DNA of 64,000 nucleotides. It comes from Pseudomonas parafulva (lineage in GTDB: Bacteria > Pseudomonadota > Gammaproteobacteria > Pseudomonadales > Pseudomonadaceae). The stretch's first letter is position 1. Each line of letters starts with the position of its first letter. The DNA is taken from positions 3,379,001 to 3,443,000 of the forward strand of contig NZ_CP019952.1 of NCBI RefSeq assembly GCF_002021815.1, read 5' to 3'. The notes beneath the pieces were generated by a model, which was not told where the DNA came from, searched no databases, and saw nothing but the letters and a program-made list of their open reading frames with translations. The translations under genes were made by a program, and so were the position numbers. This document shows positions 26,036-34,236 of the stretch, piece after piece.

Positions 26036-26079
26036 TTCTCGTTGCTTCAGGGTGTTCAGTAGGCCCTTGAAGCTGAATA

Positions 26080-26156
26080 TGGCGCAGCGGACGGGACTCG
26101 AACCCGCGACCCCCGGCGTGACAGGCCGGTATTCTAACCGACTGAACTACCGCTGC
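26080..26156 (-). tRNA. tRNA-Asp (GTC), copy 2
   Basis: Identical by eye to copy 1, offset by 334 bases. CCA is encoded and the anticodon is GTC. Confidence 0.96.
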
Positions 26157-26169
26157 GCTATACATCGAG

Positions 26170-26245
26170 TGGTGGGTGATGACGGGATCGAACCGCCGAC
26201 CCTCTGCTTGTAAGGCAGATGCTCTCCCGGCTGAGCTAATCACCC
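26170..26245 (-). tRNA. tRNA-Val (TAC), copy 2
   Basis: Identical by eye to copy 1, offset by 334 bases. CCA is encoded and the anticodon is TAC. Confidence 0.96.
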
Positions 26246-26265
26246 TTCGTCTCGGTGTGGGGCGC

Positions 26266-26294
26266 ATTCTACGGACGGTCCTGCCCCCTGGCAA
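26266..26294 (-). promoter_or_regulatory. Sigma70 promoter of tRNA unit copy 2
   Basis: Minus-strand TTGCCA (26289-26294), a 17-base spacer, TAGAAT (26266-26271), then a GCGCC discriminator. The spacer sequence differs from that of copy 1 while the boxes are kept, a sign of selection on both promoters. Confidence 0.8.
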
Positions 26295-26460
26295 GCACTT
26301 TCTTTCACTTTATTTCGAAAAAAGTACAGATCTTTCAACAACCTAGCGCAGCGGCCCGATTTCGTTCGGTTTGTGCACTGCTGGCCCTCTGACAGGGTTG
26401 GCCTTCCGGGGCTGGTAGGAGAATAATGCCCGCCTTATGCATTAATGAGAGACTCCCCCG

Positions 26461-27381
26461 ATGTGGTTCAAGAACCTGCTGACCTACCGCCTGACCCAGG
26501 ACGTCCCCTTCGAGCCTGAAGCCCTGGAGGCTGCCCTGGCCAGCAAGCCAGCCCGTCCGTGCGCCAGCCAGGAGCTGACCACCTACGGTTTCGTCGCCCC
26601 GTTCGGCAAGGGCGAAGATGCGCCGCTGGTCCATGTCAGCGGTGATTACCTGCTGATCGCCGCCCGCAAGGAAGAACGTATTCTGCCCAGCAGCGTGGTC
26701 AATGACGCGGTCAAGGAAAAGGTCGAGGAGATCGAGACCGAACAGATGCGCAAGGTCTACAAGAAGGAGCGTGACCAGATCAAGGACGAGATCATTCAGG
26801 CCTTCCTGCCCCGCGCCTTCATTCGCCGCTCCATGATCTTTGCTGCCATTGCCCCGCGCCTTGGGGTGATTCTGGTCAACTCGGCCAGCGCCAAGCGCGC
26901 CGAAGACCTGCTGTCCACCCTGCGTGAAGTGATGGGCTCGCTGCCCGTGCGGCCGGCCACCGTCAAGATCGCCCCGGTGGCCACCATGACCGACTGGGTC
27001 AAGTCCCAGAAGGCCGCCGAAGGCTTCTACGTGCTGGACGAATGCGAGCTGCGCGACACGGCCGAAGATGGCGGCATCGTGCGCTGCAAGCGCCAGGACC
27101 TGACCGGCGAGGAAATCCAGCTGCACCTGAGCACCGGCAAGGTGGTGACCCAGCTCGCCCTGGCCTGGCAGGACAAGCTGTCGTTCGTACTGGACGACAA
27201 GATGGTCATCAAGCGCCTGAAATTCGAGGAACTGCTGCAGGAGCAGGCCGAGCAGGATGGCGGTGACGAGGCCGCGCAGCAGTTCGACGCCAGCTTCCAG
27301 CTGATGATGATGACATTTGCAGAGTTCTTGCCCGTGCTCTTCGAAGCCCTGGGCGGCGAAGAGATCCCGCAAGGGGTGTGA
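26461..27381 (+). CDS. rdgC: Recombination-associated protein RdgC
   Basis: Ring-shaped, double-strand DNA-binding protein that limits RecA loading. It has 306 residues, the family length, with the characteristic [11 protein letters not shown] opening and a central domain of conserved acidic and basic residues. The C-terminus ends in [23 protein letters not shown]. It appears to be a single gene between the tRNA cluster and the symporter. Confidence 0.95.
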   Translation: MWFKNLLTYRLTQDVPFEPEALEAALASKPARPCASQELTTYGFVAPFGKGEDAPLVHVSGDYLLIAARKEERILPSSVVNDAVKEKVEEIETEQMRKVYKKERDQIKDEIIQAFLPRAFIRRSMIFAAIAPRLGVILVNSASAKRAEDLLSTLREVMGSLPVRPATVKIAPVATMTDWVKSQKAAEGFYVLDECELRDTAEDGGIVRCKRQDLTGEEIQLHLSTGKVVTQLALAWQDKLSFVLDDKMVIKRLKFEELLQEQAEQDGGDEAAQQFDASFQLMMMTFAEFLPVLFEALGGEEIPQGV

Positions 27382-27494
27382 GCCCGCTGAGGGTTGGCAG
27401 TACCCATGATGCGTGAGGGCGGCACCGTTGCCGCACCTCATCCCCTGCCTGCAGCGCAAATGCCCGGGCATGCAGTCGAACTGGAGATCACCCC

Positions 27495-28460
27495 ATGCGC
27501 GCCCTCGCCACCTTGAGTCGATTCGTCGGCAACACCTTTGCATTGTGGGTATTGGTGTTCGCCGTGCTGGCCTTCCTGCAACCGCAATGGTTCATTGGGT
27601 TGAAGGTGGCCATCGTGCCCTTGCTGGGGCTGGTGATGTTCGGGATGGGCCTTACGCTCAAGCTCGACGACTTCGCCGCCCTCGCCCGCCAACCCTGGCG
27701 GGTCATGCTGGGGGTGGTCGCGCATTTCGTGATCATGCCGGGCATGGCCTGGCTGCTGTGCCAGTTGTTCCAGCTACCACCGCAAATTGCCGTGGGCGTG
27801 ATCCTGGTCGGTTGCTGCCCGAGCGGCACGGCTTCGAACGTGATGGTGTGGCTGTCGCGCGGCGACCTGGCGCTGGCCGTGGCCATCGCTGGCGTCACCA
27901 CGCTGCTGGCGCCACTGCTGACGCCTGCGCTGATCTGGTTCCTGGCCTCGGCCTGGCTTCCGGTGTCCTTCATGGACATGTTCTGGTCGATCCTGCAACT
28001 GGTCATGCTCCCGATCGTGCTCGGCGTGCTGGCCCAGCGCCTGCTGGGTGAGCGTGTGCAGGCTGCGGTTCAGATCCTGCCACTGGTGTCGGTGGTGAGC
28101 ATCGTGCTGATCGTGTGCGCCGTGGTGGCCGCCAGCCAGGCGAAGATCGCCGAGTCGGGGCTCCTGATCATGGCGGTTGTCATCTTGCACAACAGCTTCG
28201 GTTATTTGCTGGGGTACATCACCGGCAAGCTGTGCAAACTGCCCTTGGCCCAGCGCAAGTCGCTGGCGCTGGAGGTGGGCATGCAAAACTCCGGGTTGGG
28301 GGCAGCCCTTGCCGCTGCGCATTTTTCGCCCCTGGCCGCCGTGCCCAGCGCATTGTTCAGCGTTTGGCACAATATTTCCGGGGCGCTGCTTTCCACCTGG
28401 TTCCGACGTCTGGAGGACACCCCTTCCGACGGCGAGGACGCAAAACGCGTCAGACACTGA
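27495..28460 (+). CDS. Bile acid:sodium symporter family (BASS) transporter
   Basis: Inner-membrane sodium-coupled carrier for an organic anion. It has 321 residues with about ten helices and the family motif VGCCPSGTASNVMVWLSRGD (about 112-132). A second conserved block, ALEVGMQNSGLGAALAAAHF (about 257-276), matches the crossover helix. The substrate cannot be read from sequence; keto-acids such as pantoate or pyruvate are known for relatives. It ends about 60 bases upstream of the guanidine riboswitch. Confidence 0.9.
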   Translation: MRALATLSRFVGNTFALWVLVFAVLAFLQPQWFIGLKVAIVPLLGLVMFGMGLTLKLDDFAALARQPWRVMLGVVAHFVIMPGMAWLLCQLFQLPPQIAVGVILVGCCPSGTASNVMVWLSRGDLALAVAIAGVTTLLAPLLTPALIWFLASAWLPVSFMDMFWSILQLVMLPIVLGVLAQRLLGERVQAAVQILPLVSVVSIVLIVCAVVAASQAKIAESGLLIMAVVILHNSFGYLLGYITGKLCKLPLAQRKSLALEVGMQNSGLGAALAAAHFSPLAAVPSALFSVWHNISGALLSTWFRRLEDTPSDGEDAKRVRH

Positions 28461-28518
28461 CAGGCGATTGGCTAGCAGGCTTGCCCGCAAGACCCTAGAT
28501 GTGCACCATGGGCCTACG

Positions 28519-28567
28519 GTGAGGACGACCTCACGACGCCCAGCGTGATCACCCAGGGGACGGCCCC
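28519..28567 (+). promoter_or_regulatory. Guanidine-II (mini-ykkC) riboswitch
   Basis: Two consecutive hairpins have ACGR loops: GTGAGG-ACGA-CCTCAC (28519-28534) and GGGG-ACGG-CCCC (28556-28567). This is the defining architecture of the guanidine-II riboswitch. It lies directly upstream of the sugE/gdx ribosome site, where ligand binding is expected to free translation of the exporter. Confidence 0.92.
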
Positions 28568-28593
28568 ATCACTTGCAACGATGGAGACGCATC

Positions 28594-28911
28594 ATGTCCT
28601 GGATCATCCTGTTCTTCGCCGGCCTGTTCGAGGTCGGCTGGGCCGTTGGCCTCAAATATACTGACGGCTTCAGCAAGCCACTGCCCACCGCGCTCACGGT
28701 TGCCGCCATGGCCGTCAGCCTCGGTCTGTTGGGCCTGGCGATGAAAGAGCTGCCGCTGGGCACGGCCTATGCCATCTGGACCGGCGTCGGCGCCGTGGGC
28801 ACCGTGATCGCCGGCATCATCCTGTTCGGTGAGTCCATGGCGCTGGTTCGACTGGTCAGCGTGGCGCTGATCGTGTGCGGCCTGGTTGGTCTCAAGGTCA
28901 GCGCCAGCTGA
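28594..28911 (+). CDS. sugE: Small multidrug resistance protein SugE/Gdx (guanidinium exporter)
   Basis: Four-helix inner-membrane antiporter, 105 residues. The conserved membrane glutamate of helix 1 ([15 protein letters not shown]) is present, and [14 protein letters not shown] in helix 3 is of the Gdx type. ATG 28594 with a GATGGAGA site is preferred to the start at 28573. The guanidine-II riboswitch in its leader strongly supports guanidinium export rather than general drug efflux. Confidence 0.94.
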   Translation: MSWIILFFAGLFEVGWAVGLKYTDGFSKPLPTALTVAAMAVSLGLLGLAMKELPLGTAYAIWTGVGAVGTVIAGIILFGESMALVRLVSVALIVCGLVGLKVSAS

Positions 28912-28935
28912 TACCGGTCAGCTGGCCAGGCGCGC

Positions 28936-30813
28936 TCAGCGGTTGCCTGCGCGCAGGCCAATGACCTGCTCGCGCAGCCGCTCCGGTAGCGCCTCCTGTG
29001 CAGGGATGGCGCTGCCTGCCACGACAGTCACCCGGGACCACATTCTTCTGAAAAACCCTTTGGCCGGGTCGCGACTGAAGAAACTGCCCCATAGCCCTTG
29101 CAGCGCCAGGGGAATCACTGGCACGGGCGTCTGTTCAAGAATATGGCTCAGGCCGCCCTTGAACACGTCGATCTCACCGTCCCCTGTCAATTTGCCCTCG
29201 GGAAAGATGCACACAAGCTCGCCGTCAGCCAGGTAACGGGCAATGCGGGTGAAGGCGCGCTCGTATGTCGCCAGGTCCTCGCTACGCCCGGCAATGGGTA
29301 TGGCGCCCGCGGTGCGAAACACGAAGTTCAACACGGGCAGGTTGTAGATCTTGTAGTACATGACGAAACGAATAGGACGGCGTATGGCGCCAGCGAGCAA
29401 CAGGGCATCGACGAACGACACGTGGTTGCACACCAGCAATGCCGCGCCTTCATCGGGAATGTGCTGCAACCCCTGGTGCTTGACGCGGTACATCGAGTGA
29501 CTGAGCAGCCAGATGAGAAACCGCATGGTGAATTCGGGCACGATGCTGAATATGTAGGCGTTGACGGCGATGTTCAGCAGCGAGACGACCAAAAACAGCT
29601 GGGGAATGTCCAGCCCAGCCACGCCCAGCAAAACCATGGTCAACAGGGCCGACACCACCATGAACAATGCATTGAGGATGTTGTTGGCAGCGATCACCCG
29701 CGCGCGCTCGTCCACGGCCGTGCGTGACTGAATCAACGCGTACAGCGGCACGATATAGAACCCGCCGAACACCCCGAGCCCGACGATGGACAGCAGAATC
29801 CACCACGCTTGGTGCAGGCCCAGCAGGTCGAGCCAGTCATGGGCGCTGGCGGCGCTCGGCACATCCCCGGAATGCCACCACCACAGCAGGCCGAACACGG
29901 TCAGGCCGAAGGAGCCGAACGGCACCAGGCCGATTTCCACCTTGCGCCCGCTCAGGCGCTCACACAACAAGGAACCCAGGGCGATGCCCACCGAGAACAG
30001 CGTCAGCACCAAGGTGACCACGGTGCCATCGCCGTGCAGCCAGTCTTTGGCGTAGGCCGGGATCTGGGTCAGGTAAATAGCACCGACGAACCAGAACCAG
30101 GAGTTGCCGACGATCGAGCGCGATACCGCAGGCGGCTGGGCAAGGCCCATGCGCAGGATGGTCCACGACTGCCTGAAGATGTTCCAGTCCAGCTTCATGT
30201 GCGGTGAGGCAGCAGCGGCGCGGGGAATCCAGCGGCTGGCCAGGTAGCCCAGTACAGCAGTGCCCACTACGCCCCCGGCTACCACCGTGGCGTAGTTTTC
30301 GGCTGACATCATTACCCCGGCGCCGATGGTGCCGGCGAGGATGGCCAGGAAGGTGCCCGTCTCTACTAGCCCATTGCCGCCGACCAGCTCTTGCTCGCGC
30401 AGCGCCTGGGGCAGGATCGAGTACTTCACCGGCCCGAACAGCGCCGAATGGGTACCCATGCCGAACAAGGCCACCAGCATGAGGGCCAGGTGATTGGTCG
30501 CAAACCCCAGCGCGCCGACCGACATGATGCCGATCTCCGCCAGCTTGATCACCCGAATGAGCGCGTCCTTGGGAAACTTCTCCCCGAACTGCCCACCCAG
30601 CGCCGAGAAAAGAAAGAACGGCAGGATGAACAGCAAGGCACACAGATTGACCCAGATGGACCGGTCACCGTCCCCAAGGCTCAGCTTGAACAGGATGGCC
30701 AGGATCAGCGACTGCTTGAACAGGTTGTCGTTGAACGCACCGAGCGACTGGGTAATGAAAAAAGGCAGGAAGCGCCGCTTGCCGAGCAAGGTGAATTGCG
30801 AGGAATGACTCAT
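28936..30813 (-). CDS. MFS transporter fused to PlsC-type acyltransferase (LplT-like/acyltransferase)
   Basis: A two-domain inner-membrane protein, 625 residues. Residues about 1-410 form an MFS permease of the lysophospholipid transporter LplT type. Residues about 430-625 form a 1-acyl-glycerophosphate acyltransferase domain with H-x4-D (NHVSFVD) and the FPEG motif (CIFPEGKLTGDGE). The likely job is to flip lysophospholipid inward and re-acylate it. In E. coli this is done by LplT plus Aas; here the acyl-ACP synthetase domain of Aas is missing, so the acyl donor would be ready-made acyl-ACP or acyl-CoA. Convergent with sugE. Confidence 0.9.
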   Translation of the reverse strand: MSHSSQFTLLGKRRFLPFFITQSLGAFNDNLFKQSLILAILFKLSLGDGDRSIWVNLCALLFILPFFLFSALGGQFGEKFPKDALIRVIKLAEIGIMSVGALGFATNHLALMLVALFGMGTHSALFGPVKYSILPQALREQELVGGNGLVETGTFLAILAGTIGAGVMMSAENYATVVAGGVVGTAVLGYLASRWIPRAAAASPHMKLDWNIFRQSWTILRMGLAQPPAVSRSIVGNSWFWFVGAIYLTQIPAYAKDWLHGDGTVVTLVLTLFSVGIALGSLLCERLSGRKVEIGLVPFGSFGLTVFGLLWWWHSGDVPSAASAHDWLDLLGLHQAWWILLSIVGLGVFGGFYIVPLYALIQSRTAVDERARVIAANNILNALFMVVSALLTMVLLGVAGLDIPQLFLVVSLLNIAVNAYIFSIVPEFTMRFLIWLLSHSMYRVKHQGLQHIPDEGAALLVCNHVSFVDALLLAGAIRRPIRFVMYYKIYNLPVLNFVFRTAGAIPIAGRSEDLATYERAFTRIARYLADGELVCIFPEGKLTGDGEIDVFKGGLSHILEQTPVPVIPLALQGLWGSFFSRDPAKGFFRRMWSRVTVVAGSAIPAQEALPERLREQVIGLRAGNR

Positions 30814-31022
30814 CGTCCTTGGTCCTGGATTGAGGTTCAGCCGTGATGGCAGTCAGCGGATGACTAGGGTTAGGCCCGCGCCGACAGCGGTAGCCTGCCT
30901 CGGTACACGCAGGCAAGCAAGGACTGTGACGAGCAGGCAAGGCGCCCTTGGAGCCTCAGCGCCTCAACACCCCGTCGCCGGGCTGTTTGCCAAGGGCGCT
31001 GGTCGATGATGCCTTGCTTGGC

Positions 31023-31856
31023 TCAAGCGAAGCCAAACAGCGTTCTGGCCGTATCGACAAGCAGTGCCTGACGCAACTGAGCCGAGCACCCCAGTGCCTC
31101 GAATTGCTCAAGGGCCTGGCCAAAACTCATCGCTCTTTCATGCTGCGTATGCGGCCAGTCGCTGCCCCACATCAGGCGCTCGGCCCCATAATGCGCTTCC
31201 AGCGCGCCCAGCGCCTGGCGGGCGAACAGCACGTTCTGCTCGGGCGAGCCTTCCAGACGGTAGATACCGGAAACCTTCACCCAGACATTACCCTGCCCGC
31301 CCAGGGTCAGCAGCTCGGCGAAACCCGCTTGCCCCAGCCCGTTGCGCGCATCGGGCCTTCCCAGGTGGTCGATGACGATATCCAGCCCATACGGTTGCAG
31401 CGCCCGCACCAGGGTGGGAATGTCCGCCAGGTGTCGATGCAGCTCGACGTGCCAGCCCAGCTCGGCCATGCATTCGAAGCGATGGCGCCACTGCGGGGCC
31501 GCAAGGTCCGGTAGCGGTTGCCCCATGAGGTTCAGGCGCACGCCTCTGACCCCTAGCTGGTCCATCCGGATGAGGGTTTGGCGGGCAGCGTCCGGCTCAA
31601 GCATCACCACCCCCCGCAGGCGCCCCTGAGCGGCCTGCAGAGCGCCCAGCAGATAGCCATTGTCGGCACCCAGGAAACTGGGCTGTACCAGAACGCCATG
31701 ACTGAAACCGTGCGCCTGCAACTGGCTGAGATAGTCAGCCAACGGCGCATCGTACGCGGGGGCATAACGGCGCTCGCGCGCCAGTGTCAGCCCTTGGCTG
31801 AACACGTGGGCATGGCTGTCGATGGCAATAACGGAGCAAGTAGGGTCGTGAGGCAT
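31023..31856 (-). CDS. Amidohydrolase 2 family hydrolase (LigI/lactonase-like)
   Basis: Metal-dependent TIM-barrel hydrolase, 277 residues. It opens with IDSHAHVFSQ (the H-x-H metal motif), has conserved histidine HVELHRH near residue 135, DIVIDHLGRPD near 165 and a C-terminal MWGSDWPHT with the catalytic Asp. Relatives include 2-pyrone-4,6-dicarboxylate lactonase and 4-sulfomuconolactone hydrolase. It lies 21 bases downstream of an MFS carrier gene under an upstream GntR gene, so it probably breaks down the imported compound. The substrate is unknown. Confidence 0.85.
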   Translation of the reverse strand: MPHDPTCSVIAIDSHAHVFSQGLTLARERRYAPAYDAPLADYLSQLQAHGFSHGVLVQPSFLGADNGYLLGALQAAQGRLRGVVMLEPDAARQTLIRMDQLGVRGVRLNLMGQPLPDLAAPQWRHRFECMAELGWHVELHRHLADIPTLVRALQPYGLDIVIDHLGRPDARNGLGQAGFAELLTLGGQGNVWVKVSGIYRLEGSPEQNVLFARQALGALEAHYGAERLMWGSDWPHTQHERAMSFGQALEQFEALGCSAQLRQALLVDTARTLFGFA

Positions 31857-31877
31857 GTCTTTGATCTATAGGTCAGG

Positions 31878-33146
31878 TTACTGGGCGGCCACACCGGGTG
31901 CTTGCGGGGCAGGTTCGAGGTTGCGGCCGCGTGTTTCTGGCAGGCACAGCGCGGCGATCACCGCCACGCCGTAGGCGATGCCGGCATCGATGCCGATGGC
32001 GGTACCCAGCGACATGGATTCGCTCATGTGTCCGACCAGGAATGGGAAGACAGCCGAGAGCACACGGCCGAAGTTGTAGCAGAAGCCCACCCCTGCTCCG
32101 CGCACGTCGGCAGGGTACAGCTCGTTGAAGAAGGCGCCGAGGCTTGCCGGAATACCGGCTGCGAAGAAGCCCAACGGGAAACCCAGGAACAGCATCTGGG
32201 TGTTGCTCAACGGGAAGAAGACATAGGCCTGAACCGTCAGCACGCAGCACAGCGCAAACAGCAGGATGTTGCGACGCCTGCCGATGCGATCGATCAGCAG
32301 CCCGCTGACGACACAGCCACACCAGAACGCGAAGATGATCACCGCCAGGTAGCCACCGGAATTGAGCACCGACAGGTTGCGTTCGGTCTTGAGGAAGGTC
32401 GGCAGCCAGGTCATCACCGCATGGTAGCCACCATGCGCCCCGAGGCCCAGCAAGCCGCCCAGCAGCGTGACACGCAGCAGTTCAGGGCGAAAGATCCCGG
32501 CCATCGAGGCGAAGAAGCCCTGGGGAATGGCGTTCTGTTTCTGCAGGCGTTGAAAGCTGTCCGGTTCTGGCACGTTGCGACGCACCCAGATGATCAGCAA
32601 CGACGGCAACAGGCCAACGAAGAACATCACACGCCAGGCGAATTCCTGCGGCACCAGCGAATAGATCAAGGTGAACAACGCCACCGCCAGGCCCCAGCCT
32701 ACCGCCCAGGCGCTTTGCACCGTGCCCATGACCTTGCCGCGGTACTTGGGGTTGATGGTCTCGGCCATCAGCACGGCCCCGGCCGCCCACTCCCCACCAA
32801 TGCCAAAGCCTTGCATGGCCTTGACGAACAGCAGTGGATAGAACCCTGTCACGAAAGCCGAGAGGAACGTGAAGCAGGAGAACCACAGGATCATCCATTG
32901 CAACGTGCGCACACGGCCGTACCGATCCGACAGGGTTCCGCCAAGCCAACCGCCGATCGCGGAGGTCACCAGGGTCAGGCCGCTGATCAGGCCCGCATCG
33001 CCTTTGGACAGCGAGAAAGCCGCGATCAGCGCGGGAATGGCCAGGCCGAACATCTGCACTTCCAGCGCATCGAGCGACCAGCCCCCAAAACAGGCCCAGA
33101 AGGTCTTGCGTTCGCGCGATGTTATTTGGCGGTACCAGCTGAACAT
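31878..33146 (-). CDS. MFS transporter, aromatic/organic acid:proton symporter type
   Basis: Inner-membrane uptake carrier, 422 residues with 12 helices. The conserved loop GGTLSDRYGRVRTLQW (loop 2-3) and the matching RIGRRRNILLF loop 8-9 are present, as in the AAHS/MhpT and sialic-acid carrier groups. The start is ATG 33146 with AAGGAT seven bases upstream; the in-frame start at 33329 would add a non-conserved leader. It is the middle gene of a GntR-MFS-hydrolase cluster on the minus strand. An aromatic or lactone-type acid is the likely cargo; this is inference. Confidence 0.9.
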   Translation of the reverse strand: MFSWYRQITSRERKTFWACFGGWSLDALEVQMFGLAIPALIAAFSLSKGDAGLISGLTLVTSAIGGWLGGTLSDRYGRVRTLQWMILWFSCFTFLSAFVTGFYPLLFVKAMQGFGIGGEWAAGAVLMAETINPKYRGKVMGTVQSAWAVGWGLAVALFTLIYSLVPQEFAWRVMFFVGLLPSLLIIWVRRNVPEPDSFQRLQKQNAIPQGFFASMAGIFRPELLRVTLLGGLLGLGAHGGYHAVMTWLPTFLKTERNLSVLNSGGYLAVIIFAFWCGCVVSGLLIDRIGRRRNILLFALCCVLTVQAYVFFPLSNTQMLFLGFPLGFFAAGIPASLGAFFNELYPADVRGAGVGFCYNFGRVLSAVFPFLVGHMSESMSLGTAIGIDAGIAYGVAVIAALCLPETRGRNLEPAPQAPGVAAQ

Positions 33147-33271
33147 GATTTTTATCCTTTTAATGGTGAGGGGTACGCTGGGTTGCATGCAGCGCAGGCA
33201 ACCGAGCAGGCGAAGCCACTGCGCCCGGGTGACGGGGCGCAGGCAGGTAAAAAAAGGTTGAAACGGCGCGG

Positions 33272-34003
33272 TCAGCGAATATCGATGCGGTAACGGAAGT
33301 GCTGCGCGTGCCCTCGCGACCGGCGCCACTCCAGGGGCTTACCGGCGTAGTCACGGGCCAGCCGCTCGATCACCACGATCGGGCTGCCAGCCGGTACCTG
33401 CAGAAGGCGCCCGTGTACTTGATCCACGGCCTCGGCAGTCAGGGTCTCTTCGGCAGCAGCGACCACTTGCCCACACACCTGTTCGTAGATCGGGTAAAGC
33501 AACGGGCCCTTGCTATCCAGATCGGTCTCCAGCAGCAACTTAAACGGCTGGCGGGGCAGCCAGATGTCCTCGGCCAGCACGGGCTGGGCGTCGAGCAGAC
33601 GAAGGCGCTGCAAGTGGATCACATCGGCTGCGGGGGCCAGCCCCAAGGCCTGGGCCACGGCAGACGGGGCCGCCACGACGTTCATTCCCAGGATGCGACT
33701 CATCGGCACGACACGCTCGCCGTTGACCGCCTCAAAGCGGAAGAAGCGAAACAGCGAGGATTGGAACTGTGGACGGCGGATGAAGGTGCCTCGCCCCTGC
33801 TGACGCTCAAGCACGCCTTCGGCCACCAGCGCATCGATGGCCTTGCGCACGGTGCCTACCGACAGGTCGAATTCGGTCGCCAGCGCAGCCTCGGTGGGAA
33901 TCGCTTCACCGGGGTGCCAGCGATTGTTGGCAATCTGGGCTAACAGATGGTCGCGTAGCTGTTGGTAGCGTGGCAGTCGTGTGTCGCTGGCGAGTGGAAG
34001 CAT
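33272..34003 (-). CDS. GntR-family regulator with UTRA domain
   Basis: Likely controls the MFS and amidohydrolase genes. 243 residues. The winged helix (about 8-75) has IPTEAALATEFDLSVGTVRKAIDALVAEGVLERQQGRGTF and the UTRA domain fills about 95-235. The genes it precedes are on the same strand, 126 bases downstream. An AT-rich near-palindrome (34020-34043) lies just upstream of its start. Ligand unknown. Confidence 0.9.
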   Translation of the reverse strand: MLPLASDTRLPRYQQLRDHLLAQIANNRWHPGEAIPTEAALATEFDLSVGTVRKAIDALVAEGVLERQQGRGTFIRRPQFQSSLFRFFRFEAVNGERVVPMSRILGMNVVAAPSAVAQALGLAPAADVIHLQRLRLLDAQPVLAEDIWLPRQPFKLLLETDLDSKGPLLYPIYEQVCGQVVAAAEETLTAEAVDQVHGRLLQVPAGSPIVVIERLARDYAGKPLEWRRSRGHAQHFRYRIDIR

Positions 34004-34019
34004 GGGCGTGTTCTCGTCT

Positions 34020-34043
34020 TGTTATATATACATCTATATGAAT
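34020..34043. promoter_or_regulatory. Candidate operator or promoter upstream of the GntR gene
   Basis: TTATATATACATCTATATGAA is a very AT-rich stretch with near symmetry, 17 bases upstream of the GntR start codon. HutC-type GntR proteins bind ATATA-containing palindromes, so an operator is plausible. Confidence 0.35.
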
Positions 34044-34236
34044 TTTTCGGGAGTATTTGCTTCGCGGCATCATCTGTCAATCCTCCATCGGTCAACTGGC
34101 TTCGCCCGAGCCTGCAATTGGGGGCGTCATGCTGCGACCACCTGCCACTGCGACCATCGTCTGCGCTGACGGCGCGCCACCTGTCGTGCCAGACTGGTTG
34201 ACCGGGCCTCGTTATCCATTAAGCGTCGGAGTCACC

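Noticed and set aside
31902-33293. A 463-residue plus-strand frame opposite the MFS gene
   Set aside because: The minus-strand MFS gene has clear helices and motifs; this frame is its shadow.
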